A DNA stretch of 11,988 bases from Euperipatoides rowelli (lineage: Eukaryota > Onychophora > Udeonychophora > Euonychophora > Peripatopsidae). Below, piece by piece: positions 9,336-11,988 of the stretch. Below the pieces are notes generated by a model, which saw nothing but the letters and a program-made list of their open reading frames with translations, made no database searches and had not been told where the DNA came from. The DNA lies in NCBI GenBank assembly GCA_003024985.2, contig PXIH01S0013946.1; one strand, written 5' to 3'. The position numbers were made by a program, and so were the translations under genes. How positions within the stretch are numbered: position 1 is the stretch's first letter; every line of letters starts with the position of its first letter.

Positions 9336-9363
9336 GAGTTCACCTACATTTTGTCACAAACTG
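9336..9363 (-). repeat. Right terminal inverted repeat of the Tc1/mariner-like element
   Basis: This is the partner of 8856-8883, on the transposase 5' side. The sequence just outside, from 9371, switches to an ATTCG-rich patch of apparently different origin. Confidence 0.85.
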
Positions 9364-9370
9364 TTCGTTG

Positions 9371-9466
9371 TAGTGGTGTGCCAAATATTCGGCAACTATT
9401 CGATATTCGTCCCTAAATAGAACTATTTGATATTTGTTATTCGATTCGGCCGAATACTGAATATTT
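9371..9466. repeat. ATTCG-rich inverted-repeat patch (possible hAT-like terminus)
   Basis: Beginning TAGTGGTGTGCC, this patch contains clustered ATTCG motifs: AAATATTCGGC (9383-9393), TATTCGATATTCG, and ATTCGATTCGGCCGAATACTGAATATTT ending at 9466. TATTCGGC (9386-9393) pairs with GCCGAATA (9449-9456), and AAATATT (9383-9389) with AATATTT (9460-9466). From memory, such ATTCG/CGAAT patches begin some hAT-type elements in animals, but I see no transposase, so the assignment is tentative. The 9-mer TAGTGGTGT recurs at 9491-9499. Confidence 0.4.
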
Positions 9467-9499
9467 AAAAAAAAGCAATTTTTACTTTTATAGTGGTGT

Positions 9500-10145
9500 T
9501 AGAATTGCTTTTCTATGCCTTATATTGGAGAAACTAAATGATCTATAGTCCGTTATCGTGGAAAGCTTATATCTAAATCTTTCAATTTTGCTATCAAATG
9601 TTAAATCTTCCCAAAAAATAGATGCTAATTGCCTTTTATTAATTAAAATGAAATTTCTTTAACAACAAAAATACCCTCAACAGGCACACACAATCTCTCT
9701 CTTTTTTTTATTTTTCTTTATATTATATCTAATACTGTAAGTTACAATACACTCATCATCTAGGAAAATGAATATAAAATTTTGGCTGGCTATTGGAATT
9801 TCTCTCTGATAAAAGCATGAGATTATTTATTTAAACAAATATTAAATTTACAAAAAAAAAAAAAACTTGATAAAAAAATGATCTAATATTTTTAAAATGT
9901 AAATTTTGTTTAGATTATACAATGAAAGCTACTAATAAATGTAACGGACTAACTTTTTAAAAATATGTACTAATTTTATTGTTTATTACCATTGAAGAAA
10001 GAGAAATAAATACAAATATTTTTCTTCAACAATTTAGTGTGCATGTGCTCGTGTAGAAAAAAAGAGTAGCAACAAGTAGAGAATATAGTACCGACAAGGA
10101 AACCAGAGGGCGCACTCACAAGTTGAGGCAGTTTTTTTAGCAGTA
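9500..10145. other. AT-rich noncoding spacer
   Basis: No gene is seen. It contains an A-rich run at about 9853-9865 and, near 10100-10112, the patch CCAGAGGGCGCAC, which is GC-rich for this window. The T7-AGCAG at 10132-10143 may be one half of a target-site duplication of the element that follows. Confidence 0.6.
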
Positions 10146-10179
10146 CCTAGAAACGGGCCAAACAATCTGCATTTTGTCA
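10146..10179 (+). repeat. Left terminal inverted repeat of the MITE-like element
   Basis: The first 13 bases match the right end exactly. The next 21 match with a few substitutions and one gap. Confidence 0.7.
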
Positions 10180-10426
10180 TACTGCACCATTGAATAAGGA
10201 GGTAATGTCCATGTATATAAACCAAAAACAGACGTTAATTGGTTAATGGTATAGGTGACAGAAGTTTGAGTTAAAATTATTGAAATCGATCAAAAAAAGG
10301 CTTTTCACCTCTAGATTATCATAGGGTTGGGCATAGTAGATTTCACACATATTTTTAGTTACGGTTCAGGGTAACGGTAAGGTTAGGACTGTAAATAAAG
10401 AATTAAGGCTATCCATTTTGATCACC

Positions 10427-10461
10427 TGACTAAAATGTGGATTTTATTGCCCGTTTCTAGG
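10427..10461 (-). repeat. Right terminal inverted repeat of the MITE-like element
   Basis: Reverse complement partner of 10146-10179, with the exact core at 10449-10461. Confidence 0.7.
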
Positions 10462-11041
10462 CTTTTTTTTAGTAGCCTATAATGTGCTTAGCTAACACGG
10501 AGCTTCATTATTATGAATAACAATCATTAATTAGGCTGAAAGAAGTTGCGAAAAATTAGTCCGACACAAGCAAAAAGTTTTTTTGCACCTCTTTTCATTA
10601 AAGTTGGAGAATTATTTATTACCTAGTGGGAAATAATGCTCATTTATATATTGATGCATGCTGTCCAATGCATAAAAATGGATCTCTCTCTGTAAAAATC
10701 TTGCACACTGCTGTAGACAGGCATGCACAATTAAAAGATGGATAACTGTCAGTCATCATCGTAATTATTAAAAAAAAAAATCTTACTTTTACAGACATAT
10801 CAGTTTTCTCTCCATCTTATCAGCCATTGAACCAATAAACCTTGTTTTCTGAGTAAACACATTGTTGTTTTTGTCCCAATTGATTGATTGAAAACAGCGT
10901 ATTTAAATATGGATTTTTCATAAAGCAGTAAATAAAAGTAAAAATAAAATATTTTACACAATACTAAACGTTTATTGGAATTCATTTTGATGTGTAAAAC
11001 TAAAAACAATAACTACTGTTGGAAATAAGAAGAGAAATATG
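10462..11041. other. AT-rich noncoding spacer
   Basis: No gene or recognised repeat. It contains GATGCATGC near 10653-10661, GGCATGCAC near 10720-10728, and an A10 run near 10770. The minus-strand open frame at 10800-11009 has no family resemblance and is left out. Confidence 0.6.
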
Positions 11042-11171
11042 ATTTTTTTTTAAAGAAAACATGTTTTTGTTTGTTTAGAAACGTCACATGATGTCCATCC
11101 CTAAGTGTGATTTCAAGCCCATGATGTATCAGGTTGGCAGTCTGCCTTCTTGCCAACTGCTCCACCGAGAC
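11042..11171 (-). mobile_element. tRNA-derived SINE-like element (short)
   Basis: On the minus strand, 11171-11096 is 76 bases long and tRNA-like. It has an A-box-like TGGAGCAGTTGG (11164-11153), a mid-region GGCAGACTGCC hairpin in the anticodon-arm position, and a B-box-like GGCTTGAAATC (11119-11109). The spacing between box starts is 45 bases, as in real tRNAs. The middle reads GACTGCCAA, which resembles the GACTGCTAA of serine tRNA, so a tRNA-Ser origin is possible. An A-rich stretch ending in A9 follows to about 11042, like a SINE tail. The acceptor-stem ends do not pair well, so it is not a working tRNA. Confidence 0.55.
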
Positions 11172-11569
11172 ATTATCATGATTAGCTATTGTGTAGAACA
11201 ATTCATTGATTACAGACACAATCCTGCAGAAATATATGAGCAAGTTAATGCACACATATAAGTTTACGAGACGGATTAGAACAGATCGGAGACCTGTTCT
11301 TTAAAAATATAAATGAAACTTGGGATGTAAATAAATAAAAAAAATAAGGCTGCTACAGTAAGTCTTTATGTACTTGAATGAAGGAATGCCTGAGTTTGCT
11401 CGGCAGACACTAGTATGTGGTTCCGTTTTTTATAGTTTTCTTAAAGTTGGCTGTAATTGCATTTTTGTCTGCCACACACTTTTTTAAAAATAAAAAAAAA
11501 ATTATTTACAATATGTGCAAATTCTTTTAACAAATTTAAATCAATTTACATCTTTTTTCATCTGCACAA
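11172..11569. other. AT-rich noncoding spacer between two SINE-like elements
   Basis: No gene is recognised. It contains A-rich runs near 11337-11344 and 11488-11500. The latter may belong to the A-rich end of the next SINE-like element if that element extends this far. Confidence 0.55.
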
Positions 11570-11804
11570 TCAGGATTGCTTCTTCAATTCATTTGTGGTG
11601 GCCATTTTTCCAGAGGGAATTCGTTATCACGAGTTTCAAGGTCTGTAATCATCTTACACCAATTTTCACTATCAAAGTTGAACTAGAAAAAGTCCAAATG
11701 CGTCCTAAATCGGAAAGAAAATTCCGCACTGAAGCTGCAATGAGATCGAACCAAAGACCTTGATATGTGCTCAAGCACACAATGGCCGGATCGAAACTAC
11801 GCTA
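11570..11804 (-). mobile_element. Second tRNA-derived SINE-like element with a longer body
   Basis: On the minus strand, an A-box-like TAGCGTAGTTTC (11804-11793) matches 10 of 12 positions of the A-box consensus. A B-box GGTTCGATCTC (11752-11742) matches all but one fixed position. Their starts are 52 bases apart. Between them is a hairpin TGTGC-TTGA-GCACA (11779-11766). Downstream on the minus strand is a less AT-biased body reaching to about 11570. This layout, a pol III promoter head followed by an unrelated body, is typical of SINEs. The 3' end is uncertain. Plus-strand open frames here are not coding. Confidence 0.55.
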
Positions 11805-11988
11805 TGGCTTTTTAAAGATATTTTGTTTGTTTTTTATTATTGTTTTGTAAAATCATCTTATTCATGAAATTCTGGATTTTAATAAATTTAAGTCAGATAA
11901 TTATAAAAAAAATATGTAGACATTGATAAAGAATTGATACTTTATATAAATTATTTTTTCAATATAGAGTGGATTGATAACTTTACTA
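11805..11988. other. AT-rich noncoding end of the window
   Basis: T- and A-rich sequence with no recognisable feature. Confidence 0.6.

Larger units (their letters stand above)
8856..9363 (-). mobile_element. Decayed Tc1/mariner (IS630)-superfamily element with terminal inverted repeats
   Basis: Two inverted repeats of 28 bp, 8856-8883 and 9336-9363, match at 25 of 28 positions; both begin (reading inward) CAGTTTGTGRCAAAATG. Between them the minus strand carries the C-terminal part of a DDE/D transposase with stops and frameshifts. The element is about 508 bp, well under the 1.2-1.5 kb usual for a full-length member, so it is an internally deleted, non-autonomous copy. No TA target-site duplication directly flanks the repeats, so the true ends may lie slightly further out or may be eroded. 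Confidence 0.85.
10146..10461. mobile_element. Non-autonomous inverted-repeat element (MITE-like), about 316 bp
   Basis: The ends are a perfect 13-bp inverted repeat, CCTAGAAACGGGC (10146-10158) and its complement (10449-10461). Similarity continues inward to about 34-35 bp, with 29 matches in 35 aligned columns counting one gap. The 316-bp interior has no coding capacity. Two bases outside each end are TTTTTTTAGCAG (10132-10143) and TTTTTTTAGTAG (10464-10475), 11 of 12 identical and in direct orientation, which could be a target-site duplication. The T runs make that less certain. The superfamily cannot be assigned. Confidence 0.7.

Noticed and set aside
11096-11171. Functional tRNA gene
   Set aside because: The acceptor-stem ends do not pair, the B-box departs from consensus, and an A-rich tail follows, so a SINE is a better reading.
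11013-11255. Minus-strand open frame of 80 codons
   Set aside because: It reads through the tRNA-like head of the SINE-like element; the peptide has no family resemblance.
11515-11763. Plus-strand open frame of 82 codons with a basic C-terminus
   Set aside because: It is antisense to the second SINE-like element, and the sequence is explained by that repeat.
1-11988. CRISPR array, operon, or defence-type gene cluster
   Set aside because: There are no regularly spaced repeats and no clustered genes, and the intron-exon structure and animal protein family point to a eukaryotic nuclear genome.

Overview
The window looks like animal nuclear DNA. It is strongly AT-rich (by eye about three-quarters A+T), full of homopolymer A and T runs, and holds only one gene fragment that can be recognised with certainty, with an intron-exon boundary and polyadenylation signals. 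There is no sign of operons, ribosome binding sites or dense coding. The protein is close to the animal-wide HSPA12A/HSPA12B family. The AT bias, the decayed Tc1/mariner-type and tRNA-derived repeats and the HSPA12 match would suit an invertebrate, perhaps a marine one such as a mollusc or echinoderm, but I cannot name the species.

Layout. Positions 1-713 are the 3' part of an intron. Positions 714-1816 (+) are the last coding exon of an HSPA12-type Hsp70-like gene, intact to its stop codon, followed by a short 3' untranslated region with an AATAAA signal at 1930-1935. The remaining 10 kb has no convincing gene. It is AT-rich spacer or intron scattered with old mobile elements: a small dispersed repeat present three times (about 317-435 minus, 3034-3309 plus, 7118-7295 minus), two AAT microsatellites (6206-6232 and 6505-6531), a G-rich island on the minus strand (7438-7463), a dead Tc1/mariner-like element with 28-bp terminal inverted repeats (8856-9363), an ATTCG-rich patch next to it (9371-9466), a non-autonomous inverted-repeat element (10146-10461), and two tRNA-derived SINE-like sequences on the minus strand (11042-11171 and about 11570-11804).

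How it fits together. The HSPA12 exon has stayed open and family-like while everything around it has decayed, so it is probably the only selected sequence here. I see no new multi-gene system. The most distinctive unexplained items are the three-copy repeat family, whose plus-strand copy carries an internal palindrome missing from another copy, and the 10146-10461 element, whose arms match perfectly over 13 bp.
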